Source of the DNA: DASUAS01 sp963750045
GTDB lineage: Bacteria; Actinomycetota; Acidimicrobiia; IMCC26256; DASPTH01
Assembly (NCBI GenBank): GCA_963750045.1
Contig: CAVVPD010000004.1
Coordinates: 558,001 to 622,000 of the forward strand
Reading direction: 5' to 3'
DNA: 64,000 bases
This document shows, piece by piece, positions 52,330-61,089 of the stretch (the stretch's first letter is position 1; every line of letters starts with the position of its first letter). The position numbers and the translations under genes were made by a program. The notes under the pieces are model-generated. The model did no database searches. It saw only the letters and a program-made list of their open reading frames with translations, and was not told the DNA's origin.

Positions 52330-53505
52330 TCACTTCGCAAGACGCAGCCCTGCCGCGTTGAAGAAGAACCCGCCTGCGGTGATGAGCGCCTTGCTCGCAT
52401 CCGGCACCTGGCGCGCGCCGGCGCGCCCTTGCAACTGGTGGATCGCTTCGCGGGTGTGGCCCGATCCCTGGGTACCCCCTTCCGAAAGCGCGCCGCCGTT
52501 CGGGTTCACCGGGATCCGACCGTTGATCAGGATCCGGTTGCTCCCCGCGTCCCAGTGGTCCTCGATGAACGCGCGGGCCTCGCCCAGGTCGCACCATCCG
52601 GCATTCTCGATCCAGCTCACGGTGATGAACGAGAAACCGTCGTAGGGGAAGTAGACGTCGATGTCGTCGATCCAGATGTCGCTCTTCGCCCGCAGGGAGG
52701 CGAGCACCACGTGCTGGCCGTGGTCGCGCAGGCTCGGCGTCTGGTCCTCCTCGTTCTGGGCGATCATCCCTTGCGTGCACGCGTGGATGAGAACGGGCGG
52801 CAAGGCCATGTCGCGCGCCCGTTCCGCGGTCGTCACGATGAAGGCGTCGGCACCGTCGACCGGCACGTCCATGTCGAGCAGGCAGAGCGGCCACCGGATC
52901 ATGCGCGCCGCGAGGTAGTCGTCCATCGTGATCGGATCGCGCAACACCGCGGCGGGGTTGTTCGCCGCGTTGGAGCGGTCGTTGATCGCGATGTAGCCGA
53001 ACGTCTCGCGTTCCGCGTGGTACTCGTGGAGGTAGCGACTCGCCCACGCCGTGTACCCCACCGCGCCGGAGATCGAGTCGGGGCCGAAGCCGTCGCCGCC
53101 CATCCCGCCACCCATGAGGCGGAACGCGCCGGCGCGAAACGGATCGTTCGCCGCCGCGCGCGAGAACATCGGGTTGCGGTAGACCGAGTGGTAGGCGAGC
53201 ACCACGTCGGCGGCGCCGGTGGAGACCGCGTTCATGGCGTTGGCGATCGCCGACACGAACGGGATCCCCGGACCGTTCCAGTAGGTGAGATGAGGGATCC
53301 CGAGCGACGACTGGATGAACGGCGCGTTCGCGCCGACGAGCCCGTTCACGTCCTGCGCCGAGATGCCGGCGTCCTCGATCGCCCCGATGCAGGCGTCGAG
53401 CGCCAACGACTCCGGTGTCACGTCGCCACGGTCGCGCTGGAACCCCGTGGTCGCCGCGCTGGCGAACGCGATCCGGTCCTTGGCCGGGTTGGCGTCGCCG
53501 ATCAT
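52330..53505 (-). CDS. Thiolase-fold (SCP-x/lipid-transfer type) protein, nucleophilic Cys not found
   Basis: A 391-residue thiolase-fold protein (ESLALDACIGAIEDAGISAQ; AMNAVSTGAADVVLAYHSVY; VNPNGGALSEGGTQGSGHTR; ITAGGFFFNAAGLRLAK). Where thiolases have the nucleophilic Cys, this protein reads NGPGIPFVSAIANAM, and the HGHP-type motif is replaced by SEGGTQGSGH. VYFPYDGFSFITVSWIENAG has a Tyr where Ltp2-type aldolases use one. It is translationally coupled to a DUF35 protein (ATGA overlap), the same pairing as in Ltp2-ChsH2 retro-aldolases of steroid side-chain degradation. An aldolase role is inferred. Confidence 0.78.
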   Translation of the reverse strand: MIGDANPAKDRIAFASAATTGFQRDRGDVTPESLALDACIGAIEDAGISAQDVNGLVGANAPFIQSSLGIPHLTYWNGPGIPFVSAIANAMNAVSTGAADVVLAYHSVYRNPMFSRAAANDPFRAGAFRLMGGGMGGDGFGPDSISGAVGYTAWASRYLHEYHAERETFGYIAINDRSNAANNPAAVLRDPITMDDYLAARMIRWPLCLLDMDVPVDGADAFIVTTAERARDMALPPVLIHACTQGMIAQNEEDQTPSLRDHGQHVVLASLRAKSDIWIDDIDVYFPYDGFSFITVSWIENAGWCDLGEARAFIEDHWDAGSNRILINGRIPVNPNGGALSEGGTQGSGHTREAIHQLQGRAGARQVPDASKALITAGGFFFNAAGLRLAK

Positions 53506-53963
53506 GCCTGCACCCGCCCGCCAGGAGCCCGCAAGGTGAACGCCGGAAGTGGGCGCCCCTCTCGTTCGATCCAGGCGAGGTCCACCGGGGCGCCGATCAC
53601 GATCTGCTCGTTGTCGGCGCCGACGACGGTGCTCGTGAACCGCAGGCCCGACTGTTCCTCCAGCTCGACGGTGACGACCGGGTGGGGACCGGCCGAGTAG
53701 TCGACGCCGTCTGCGGGTGGGCCCTGGTGCAGGAAGATGGCGAGATGGATCGTCCCCCTGCCGCTCACCGGCGTGGGCACCACGTTCTTCGACCAGCACC
53801 GCGGGCAGATCGGTTTGGGCCGGTGGTGCCACCACCCGCAGTCGGCGCACCGGTTGAGCCGGAGCTCGCGCTCGAGCAGGCCACGGTAGAAGAACTTGTT
53901 CGTGTGGTCGAGCCGCACCCCGCGGTACCGCTCGACGAGCTCTCCATCGCTCAACGTTGGCAC
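53502..53963 (-). CDS. DUF35 protein (rubredoxin-like zinc ribbon plus OB fold)
   Basis: A 153-residue partner protein. N-terminal helix KFFYRGLLERELRL, then the zinc ribbon C39-x2-C42 and C53-x2-C56 (CADCGWWHHRPKPICPRC), then the OB fold VSGRGTIHLAIFLHQGPPAD and TVELEEQSGLRFTSTVVG. DUF35 proteins bind acyl-CoA and complete the active site of thiolase-fold partners. It overlaps the thiolase-like gene by four bases. It ends the upstream spacing of 50 bp from the hydratase gene. Confidence 0.87.
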   Translation of the reverse strand: MPTLSDGELVERYRGVRLDHTNKFFYRGLLERELRLNRCADCGWWHHRPKPICPRCWSKNVVPTPVSGRGTIHLAIFLHQGPPADGVDYSAGPHPVVTVELEEQSGLRFTSTVVGADNEQIVIGAPVDLAWIEREGRPLPAFTLRAPGGRVQA

Positions 53964-54013
53964 GCCCGGCCTCCTGGTCGTCGGTCGCCGGCGACCCTAC
54001 CGCCGCGTACGCG

Positions 54014-54722
54014 TCAGTCGGGAAGGTGCAGGTTCATCGGCGGCATCACGTCGAGGAGCTCGTCCATGCGGCTCACCACGTAGTGCTGGCCCATGATGTC
54101 CATGGTGATGTCGGCGGCGCGCTTCGCTTGCCGCAGCGGCGCCGGGTCCTTGCCGGCGACGTCGCGCGCGAACTCGAGGGTTTCGCGGTGCAACGTGTCG
54201 CGATCGGGATACAGCCGGTTCACCTGACCCATCGCGTGGAGGCGCGGTCGCGGGCAGGCGCATCCCGCTGTAGATCATCTCCTTGGCCAGCCGGGGACCG
54301 TAGAACCACGTGTGCAGGTGGGACTGGATGCCCCCGATCCCCATGGCGGCGGTCGGATCCATGAAGAACGCGTCCTCGGTGCAGAAGACGAGGTCGCAGG
54401 GCCAGACCATCCGTTGCCCACCGCCGATGCACCCGCCCTGCACCGCGGCGATCGTCGGTTTCATGACTGACGCGATGAGGCGGATCTCCTCCGGAGCGGA
54501 CAGCAGGACGGTGCCCGGAGCGGCGCGTTCCGGCTCCTTCAGGTTGGCGCCGACGCAGAAGTGCTTTCCGTTCGCCCGCATCACGACCACCCGGGATTCG
54601 TCGGTCTTGGCCCGCTGCCACGCGTGCTGGAACTCCGCGTGGAACGCATCGTCGTACGCGTTGACCGGCACGCGGTCGAGCGTGATCACCCCGACGTCGC
54701 CGTCGAGCGAGTAGTGCACCAT
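54014..54722 (-). CDS. Enoyl-CoA hydratase/isomerase-family protein, one frameshift
   Basis: From ATG 54722: MVHYSLDGDVGVITLDRVPV, then GKHFCVGANLKEPERAA and VQGGCIGGGQRMVWPCDLVF, a standard crotonase core. The frame changes near 54235-54250, after IYSGMRLPA, and continues as LHAMGQVNRLYPDRDTLHRE to 54014; about 236 residues in all. Frames on both sides are strongly conserved, so the shift is likely a sequence error. It lies between the P450 and the DUF35 gene in the same direction. Confidence 0.78.
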
Positions 54723-54768
54723 CCTCGTGGCAGGGGTCACGTCGTCAGCCGGCACGGTCGATCCCTGC

Positions 54769-56019
54769 TCACCAGATGAGCGTGAGCTGGTGGGGCGCCC
54801 TCGGGTTCCCCGTGTAGGTGAGGTCGGAGCCCGGGGCGATCTCGTAGTCGGGTATCCGCCGGTGCCAGACCTCCAGCGCGACCTGCATCTCCATCCGGGC
54901 CAGGTGCGAACCGAGGCAGCGATGGAACCCGCTGGCGAAGCCGATGTGCGGGTTGGGGCTGCGTTCGAAGTCGACCCGGAGCGGATCGGCGAAGAAGTCG
55001 GGATCGAGGTTGGCCGCGTGCCAGGAGATCCCCATGCGCGAACCCGCGGCGATGTGCTCACCGCTCGGGAGCTCGAGGTCGATGAGGGCGATGCGCCCAC
55101 CGTCGGTCACCGGCGACTCGAATCGCATCAGCTCCTCGATCGCGGAGGGCCAGAGCCCGGGGTCGGCGACCAGCCGCTTCCGGTCGGCCGGGTGGCGCGC
55201 GAGGTAGCTCAGGAAGCACGCCAGCGCGGCCGCCACGGTGTCGAGGCCCGCGATCATCAACAAGCCGAGGATGTCGAGGAGGTCTTCGCGCGGCAGCCGT
55301 TCACCGTCGACTTCCGTCGTGACCAGCCACCCGAGGAGATCGTCACCGGCGTCAGCGGCGGCGAGGCGCGTGTCGAGGAGCCGGTTGAAGTAGTCGTGGA
55401 TCCACACCACGGCTTCCTCCCGGCGCGCCATCGCCTCGTCGAACGGCAGCGTCGCGAACTCATTGCCGAGGGTGAGGCTCTTGAAGTGCAGGAAGTCGTC
55501 GAGGTCCTCGAGCGGGAGTCCGAGGATCGACAGGAAGATCGTCGAAGGAAGGGGCTCGCACCAGCGTTCGTACGCGCGCACCTCACCGTCCGCGACGAAG
55601 GTGCTGATCATCTCGTCGGCCAGGGCACGCACGTTCTCGGCGAGTGGCGCGACCCGCTTCGCCGTGAACACCGGGTCGAGGAGCCGCCGGTACTTGCGGT
55701 GCTCGGGGCCGTCGAGACCGAGCGGGATCGCCGGCCGGTTGCTCCCGAGGTACTTCGAGGCCTGCTCCACGTCGTGGTGCTTGTTCACGTAGAGGATGTC
55801 GGCCATGCGGAGGAGGACGACGAAGTCGTCGTCGACCCGCTCGACCGGGCAGCGTGCGGCCCGCGTCACGTACATCGCCATCGGTTCCGCGGTCGCTCGT
55901 GCCGCGGCGCCCGCGGGGTCGCTGAACGGGAGCGCGGCGTCGGCGAACTGCGCCGCCATCGCCGAGGCCTCGTGCATGTCGACGTTCCCGTGATCGCTCG
56001 GCTGCTCGGTCTCGGTCAT
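54769..56019 (-). CDS. Cytochrome P450
   Basis: A 416-residue P450. I-helix LLMIAGLDTVAAALACFL, K-helix EELMRFESPVTDGG and heme loop FASGFHRCLGSHLARMEM with Cys 368. ATG 56019 is preferred to GTG 56046 because GAGG lies five bases before it. It is a close paralogue of the divergently encoded P450 at 56201; the two share the heme loop almost residue for residue. It is the first gene of a seven-gene run with hydratase, DUF35, thiolase-like protein, DUF7064-like protein and two SDRs, which suggests it hydroxylates the substrate at the start of that pathway. Confidence 0.9.
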   Translation of the reverse strand: MTETEQPSDHGNVDMHEASAMAAQFADAALPFSDPAGAAARATAEPMAMYVTRAARCPVERVDDDFVVLLRMADILYVNKHHDVEQASKYLGSNRPAIPLGLDGPEHRKYRRLLDPVFTAKRVAPLAENVRALADEMISTFVADGEVRAYERWCEPLPSTIFLSILGLPLEDLDDFLHFKSLTLGNEFATLPFDEAMARREEAVVWIHDYFNRLLDTRLAAADAGDDLLGWLVTTEVDGERLPREDLLDILGLLMIAGLDTVAAALACFLSYLARHPADRKRLVADPGLWPSAIEELMRFESPVTDGGRIALIDLELPSGEHIAAGSRMGISWHAANLDPDFFADPLRVDFERSPNPHIGFASGFHRCLGSHLARMEMQVALEVWHRRIPDYEIAPGSDLTYTGNPRAPHQLTLIW

Positions 56020-56200
56020 GACGCCTCGCTCCCTTGCATCGCTCACCGCGGGTCGATCCCCACCGTCAGTTCACCACGGCCGCCGGATGGCCGCCCGCCC
56101 TCGACGGGGCCGCATTTGGACAGCACCGCACGGACGCGCCGGTGGGTCCCGTGCGATAGACAGGACGCCCGGAACCGCTCGCCCGACGAGGAGTCCCACG

Positions 56201-57439
56201 ATGACGGACCAAACGGAGGACCGCCAGGCCGACCTCTTCGAGCGAATGGCGGAGGACACCGCCGTCCTCATGAGCGAGCACCCCCAGGAGCTCCACCGCA
56301 CGCGGATGGGCGAGGGCATCGAGGAGATGATGCCGGGGCTCGTCGCGCTCCGGAAGATGGGCGACATCCAGGCCCTCACGCGTTCCCATGCGGTGCGCCA
56401 GTTCGGCGGCGGGGACATGGCCGAGGTGCTCACCAGCGGTGGTGAGGGCCAGAGCCTGGGCCTCGGCGGTCACCACGTGGCGATCCCGCTCGAGTTGAAC
56501 GGTACCGAGCACACGAAGTGGCGCAAGATCCTCGACCCCGTGTTCGCGCCCAAGAAGGTGGCTGTGCTCGAAGACCGGATCCGGGCCCGGGCCAACGAGC
56601 TCATCGACGAGTTCGTCGACCAGGGCGAGGTCGACGCCTACCTGCGGTGGTGCGACCCGCTGCCGTCGTCGATCTTCCTGTCGATCATGGGCATCCCGCA
56701 GTCCGAGCGCGAACACTTCACCGAGTTCAAGAACGTGATCATCGGAAGCGGGGATCCCACCCTCACGGCCGACGACGACCGGCGCGAAGCCGCGTTCGCG
56801 GATTGCGAGGCCTGGTTCGCGGCCGAGTTCGACCGTCGCGGGCAGCTCGAATCGCCCGGTGACGACATCATCGGTTGGCTGCTCCAGGTCGAGGTCGACG
56901 ACCGCCCGATCAACCGCGACGAGCTGCACGGCATCTGCAACCTCCTGATGATCGCCGGCCTCGACACGGTGGCCGCGTCGCTCTCCTGCATCCTCGCCCA
57001 CCTCGCCCGCCACCCCGATCTCCGGCAGCAGCTCGTCACCCAGCCGTCACTGTGGCCGAGCGCCATCGAGGAGCTCATGCGCTACGAGTCCCCGGTCACG
57101 CAGGGCTTCCGCCACGTGGTCGAAGACGTCGAGTTGCCGAGCGGCACGCTGCAGGCCGGCACCAACGCGATCGTCTGGTGGGCGGCGGCCAATGTGGATG
57201 CCGATGCGTTCGACGACCCACTCGCGGTCCGGCCCGACCGCTCCCCCAACCCGCACATCTGCTTCGCGAGCGGCTGGCACCGCTGCCTCGGTTCGCATCT
57301 CGCGCGGATGGAGCTGCGGGTGGCGCTCGGCGAGTGGCACCGGCGCATCCCCGACTACCGGATCCCCGACGGTGTCGAGTTGCACTACAGCGTCAACCCG
57401 CGCGCGCCGCACAACCTCCCGCTCGTGCTCGAGCGCTGA
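56201..57439 (+). CDS. Cytochrome P450
   Basis: A 412-residue P450, paralogue of the preceding one. I-helix LLMIAGLDTVAASLSCIL, EELMRYESPVTQGF and heme loop FASGWHRCLGSHLARMEL with Cys 362. The region SLWPSAIEELMRYESPVT and the ending DYRIPDGVELHYSVNPRAPH repeat the pattern of its neighbour. GAGGAG sits eight bases before ATG 56201. It ends 7 bp before the convergent LLM gene. The two P450s face away from a 180-bp intergenic region. Confidence 0.9.
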   Translation: MTDQTEDRQADLFERMAEDTAVLMSEHPQELHRTRMGEGIEEMMPGLVALRKMGDIQALTRSHAVRQFGGGDMAEVLTSGGEGQSLGLGGHHVAIPLELNGTEHTKWRKILDPVFAPKKVAVLEDRIRARANELIDEFVDQGEVDAYLRWCDPLPSSIFLSIMGIPQSEREHFTEFKNVIIGSGDPTLTADDDRREAAFADCEAWFAAEFDRRGQLESPGDDIIGWLLQVEVDDRPINRDELHGICNLLMIAGLDTVAASLSCILAHLARHPDLRQQLVTQPSLWPSAIEELMRYESPVTQGFRHVVEDVELPSGTLQAGTNAIVWWAAANVDADAFDDPLAVRPDRSPNPHICFASGWHRCLGSHLARMELRVALGEWHRRIPDYRIPDGVELHYSVNPRAPHNLPLVLER

Positions 57440-57445
57440 AGCGCG

Positions 57446-58409
57446 CTAGCGCAGCAACGGCGCGAGCCGGGTGAACGTCAGCTCGAGGTGGCGATCGATC
57501 AACGCGTCGGAGATGCCCGGGTAGTCGGACCACGAATAGAGGTCGGTGACCGGGAGCCCGGCCGTGCGCTCGCGGATCACCGACGCGATCTCCTCGGGCG
57601 TGCCGACGAGGAACCGGTCGCGGACCGCGTCGACGTCGAAGAACTGCGGCCGATCCGTCTCCCGGCTGGTGCCCTCGAACATGTAACGGTTGTACGAGTT
57701 CCAGCGGTACACCACGTGCTCGCCGATCTCCGCCCAGGCTCGCTCCGGGTCGTCGCCGAGGAAGAACTCGACCTGTCCGGCCATGCGGGCCGTCGACGCG
57801 TCGTGCCCGCCGGCGGCGAGCCCCGCAAGGTATTCCTCGAGGAGGTCGGGCGAGATCGACTGGAGCCCGAGACCGAGCCGGCCCGCAGTGCGCGCGCCCA
57901 TCGGTCCGCCGAACCCGCCCCACATGGGCATCGGGCGCTGGATCGGCGCCGGGGTCACCGTGCGGTCGGCACCGGGCTCCTCGCCCCAGAGCGCGGCGCA
58001 GCTCGCGGACGCCCTCGGCGAACACCCGGTACCGATGCTTGAAGTCACCGCCGAACGCTTGGTATTCGGGCTTGCGGTAGCCAACGCCGAAGCCGGGCTC
58101 CACCCGCCCGCCGCTGATCACGTCGACGACGGCCACCTGCTCGGCGAGCTCGATCGGGGCGTGCAACGGGAGCAGGGCGACCGCGGTGCCGATGCGCAGG
58201 CGTGACGTGCGTGCCGCGATCGCGCCGGCGAACGTGAAGCACTGCGGCAGGTAGCCGTCGTCGAAGAAGTGGTGCTCGGTGAGCCACACCGCGTCGGCGC
58301 CGAGCCGTTCGGCTTCCTCGATGCGTTCCAGCCAGCGTCCGTAGTGGGTGGCCCACGGACGGCGCCATGCGGGCGCGTTCCGCATGTCGACGTACATGCC
58401 GAGTCGCAT
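57446..58409 (-). CDS. LLM-class oxidoreductase (F420- or FMN-linked), one frameshift
   Basis: About 320 residues. MRLGMYVDMRNAPAWRRPW, WLTEHHFFDDGYLPQCFTFA and RLRIGTAVALLPLHAPIELA mark the bacterial luciferase fold. The frame breaks near 57989-57996 (VRELRRAL joins WGEEPGADRTVT) and the second half, PMPMWGGFGGPMGARTAGRL and VVYRWNSYNRYMFEG, is complete to 57446. It follows the ACAD pair on the same strand by 5 bp, so it may supply or use a flavin-linked oxygenation step in the same pathway. Confidence 0.8.
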
Positions 58410-58414
58410 GGCGG

Positions 58415-59742
58415 CTACGAACCACCCGCACGCTTCGGCGGTGCGTTGTGGCGCACCTCGGAGAACGGCAGGTCGCGATCGGGCGCCGGCTCGCGCGGCA
58501 GACCGAGCACGCGTTCGCTGATGATGTTGCGTTGGATCTCGCTGGTACCGCTCAGGATCGACGTCGCCTGGCGCATCAGGAAGTCGACCCCGAGACCCGC
58601 CGAGCGATCCTCCCCCGGCCAGACGACCGCCGAGGTTCCCGCCAGCTCCATGGTGATGTCCGACGTGCGGACGTTGGTGGTCGAGCTGAAGAGCTTCAGG
58701 AGCGACCCGGCCGCGGGTGGGAGCACGCCGAGGCGCGTCGCCACCTGCAGGCGGGTCGAGAGCTGCCGGTTGACGGTGGCGAGCACCTGGGCCTCGGCCA
58801 CGAGTTGGCGACTGTGCGGATCGTCGCCCAGCCCGTGTTCTCGCGCCAGCGCCCGGGCGTCGACCGCGCGCCCATGCGCGGCTGGGTGCCCGCGTCCCGC
58901 ACCCCGCCCGCGTCCATGTCGTGGTAGCCGGAGCCGCCGGCGATGGCGTTGCGCTCGTGGACGAGCAGGCGGGACGCGACCGTCCATCCGTCGTTGAGGT
59001 CGCCGATCACGTCGTTCGCAGGCACCGCCACGTTGTCGAAGAACTCCTGGCAGAAGCCCGTCTCGCCGGTCACCAACCGCAGCGGGATCACCTCGAGTCC
59101 CGGCGCGCGGAGCGGGACCACGAACATGGTCAGGCCGCGGTGCTTGGGGACGTCCCAGTCGGTACGCGCCAGGCAGAAGCCGAAGTCGGAGTAGTCGGCC
59201 GAACTGGTCCAGACCTTCGAGCCGTTGATGACGTAGGTGTCGCCGTCGCGGGTTGCGCGGGTGACCGCGCCCGCGAGGTCCGACCCCCCGGTGGGCTCGG
59301 AGAGGAACTGCACCCAGAGATCGTCGCCCCGGATCATGCCCGGGAGGTACCGGGACTTCACGTCATCGGACGCGAGGTCGAGCAGGGTGGGGCCCATCAT
59401 CCCCAGCGTCATCCCGAAGATCCCACCCGAGCCGCCGAGGTCGTAGCGGCGCGCCTCGCCGGTGAACGCGTGCAGGTGGGCCGCGGTCAGGCCCTGCCCG
59501 CCGTACTCGACGGGGTACGAGATCCCGGCGAAGCCGCCTTCCCACAACATGCGCTGGCCCGTGCGGGCCCGCCACGGGTACGACCCGGGGTCCTTGCCCT
59601 CGGCCGCCAGGCGGATCCCGATCGGATCTTCCGTCGAGTCCACCCGGGCGAACGTCTCGGGCAGCCAGGCGTGGGCGCGGGCCCGGAAGGACTCGACGTC
59701 TTCGCCGGTGGTGGCGTCGGCCGTGGTCGTCATCTCGATCAC
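58415..59742 (-). CDS. Acyl-CoA dehydrogenase, large-type subunit, one frameshift
   Basis: About 442 residues. ISYPVEYGGQGLTAAHLHAF, FLSEPTGGSDLAGAVTRATR and LARTDWDVPKHRGLTMFVVP form the flavin domain. The frame shifts near 58875-58895, then reads AHGRAVDARALAREHGLGDD and SILSGTSEIQRNIISERVLG to the end. It shares the DWDVPKHRGL segment with the ACAD at 40142-41368, so the two large subunits are paralogues. GTG 59742 overlaps the partner stop by four bases; ATG 59733 is an alternative. Confidence 0.8.
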
Positions 59743-60866
59743 ACTCCCAACAGGGTGGCGAGGCGTTCCCGGTGGTCACGGGCGGAGCCGTAGAGGGCGG
59801 CGTTCTGGGCGACCCGCCGGAGATAGAGGTGCAGGTCGTGCTCCCACGTGACCCCGATGCCGCCGTGCATCTGCACGCAGTCCTGGACGATCGTGGGCGC
59901 CCGGTCCCCGATGTAGGCCTTGGCCACGCTCACCAACTCCGGCGCGTTGTCGGCGCCCTCCTGCACCGCGTGGGCGCAGGCCGTCGCGGTGGCATTGCAC
60001 GCCTCCAGCCACATCTTCATGTCGGCGAAGCGGTGCTTGAGCGCTTGGTACGAGCCGATCGGGCGCCCGAAGGCGATGCGATCCTTGGCGTACTCGAGCG
60101 TGAACTCGTAGACGCGGTTCACCGCCCCGACCGTCTCCGCGCACTGGAGGACGAGCGCCACCTCGAGCTGGCGTTCCACGTCGGCAGCGGCGTCACCGAC
60201 GCGACCGACCACGGCCGACGGCGCGACCTGGGCGGCGGCGAGATCCACCTCGCCGTAGCGCCGGGTCATGTCGAGCGACTGCTGCGGGGTGATCGCGACG
60301 CCCGGCGTGTCGCGGGGCACGAGGAACTGCGTGAGCCCGTCACCCGTCCGGGCGGTGACGAGGAACACGTCGGCGACGGCTGCATCCTGCACGAAGGACT
60401 TGGCACCGGTGAGAGTCCAGTGGTCGCCGTCCTCGGTGGCCGTGAGCGCGACGCCCGACGGGTCCCAGCTCCCGTCCGGTTCGGCGAACGCCCAGGTGGC
60501 GATCCGCTCGCCGGCTACCAGCGGCCCGAGCTCGGATGCCTGCTGCGGGCCGGTCCCCGACCGGGCGATGGTGTCGGCGATTACGTTGACGGCCAGCAAC
60601 GGCCCCGGTGAGACCCACCGCCCCATCTCCTCCGCGACCAGGACGAGGTCGAGGAGCCCGGTGCCGCTGATGCTCCCGCCCCCGAGCTCCTCGGGGACCA
60701 GCATCGCCGCCCACCCGAGCTGGGCGCCCTGGCGCCAGTAGTCGCGCGAGAAGCCGGTCGGGTCGTCGTAGAGGTCACGGACCGTCGTGAGGGGACATTC
60801 GGCTTCGAGGTAGCGGCGCGTCGTCTCGACGAACAGCTCTTGGTCGCTCTGCAACTCGAGTTCCAC
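59739..60866 (-). CDS. Acyl-CoA dehydrogenase, small-type partner subunit
   Basis: A 375-residue ACAD, clearly homologous along its length to the protein at 41385-42512 (SDQELFVETTRRYLEAECPL; LVTARTGDGLTQFLVPRDTP; CVQMHGGIGVTWEHDLHLYL). I take GTG 60866 as start because GAGGGG lies seven bases before it; ATG 60881 overlaps that site. It is four-base coupled to the large subunit. The pair should form a heteromeric dehydrogenase for a bulky acyl-CoA. Confidence 0.88.
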   Translation of the reverse strand: MELELQSDQELFVETTRRYLEAECPLTTVRDLYDDPTGFSRDYWRQGAQLGWAAMLVPEELGGGSISGTGLLDLVLVAEEMGRWVSPGPLLAVNVIADTIARSGTGPQQASELGPLVAGERIATWAFAEPDGSWDPSGVALTATEDGDHWTLTGAKSFVQDAAVADVFLVTARTGDGLTQFLVPRDTPGVAITPQQSLDMTRRYGEVDLAAAQVAPSAVVGRVGDAAADVERQLEVALVLQCAETVGAVNRVYEFTLEYAKDRIAFGRPIGSYQALKHRFADMKMWLEACNATATACAHAVQEGADNAPELVSVAKAYIGDRAPTIVQDCVQMHGGIGVTWEHDLHLYLRRVAQNAALYGSARDHRERLATLLGV

Positions 60867-60908
60867 GCCGCATCCCCTCAATGGTCGCCCGCGACCGTCC
60901 CGTCGAGA

Positions 60909-61061
60909 CTAGATCTCGACCTGGACCACCTCTTCCGCCACCCGGGTCGAGACGGTCATCAGGTCCTGCTGGAAACCGTCGACCTCGACCGTCATGGACT
61001 CGCCTGGGGCGAGGTCGTCAGTCGGCAACGCGTCGAAGAACCGGGGCATGCGGGGGAGCAT
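60909..61061 (-). CDS. Small hypothetical protein of 50 residues between AMP-ligase and ACAD genes
   Basis: From ATG 61061 the frame reads MLPRMPRFFDALPTDDL, then GESMTVEVDGFQQDLMTVST and ends RVAEEVVQVEI before a TAG. It is acidic, with an amphipathic C-terminal helix or strand. It sits on the same strand in the only sizeable gap of the ligase-ACAD-ACAD-LLM run, 28 bp after the ligase stop and 42 bp before the next gene. High third-position GC and the short gaps support coding. An upstream in-frame TTG at 61085 could extend it by eight residues. No family recognised. Confidence 0.5.
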   Translation of the reverse strand: MLPRMPRFFDALPTDDLAPGESMTVEVDGFQQDLMTVSTRVAEEVVQVEI

Positions 61062-61089
61062 GCCGGATCGGCTCTCGTCCTTCAATTGG

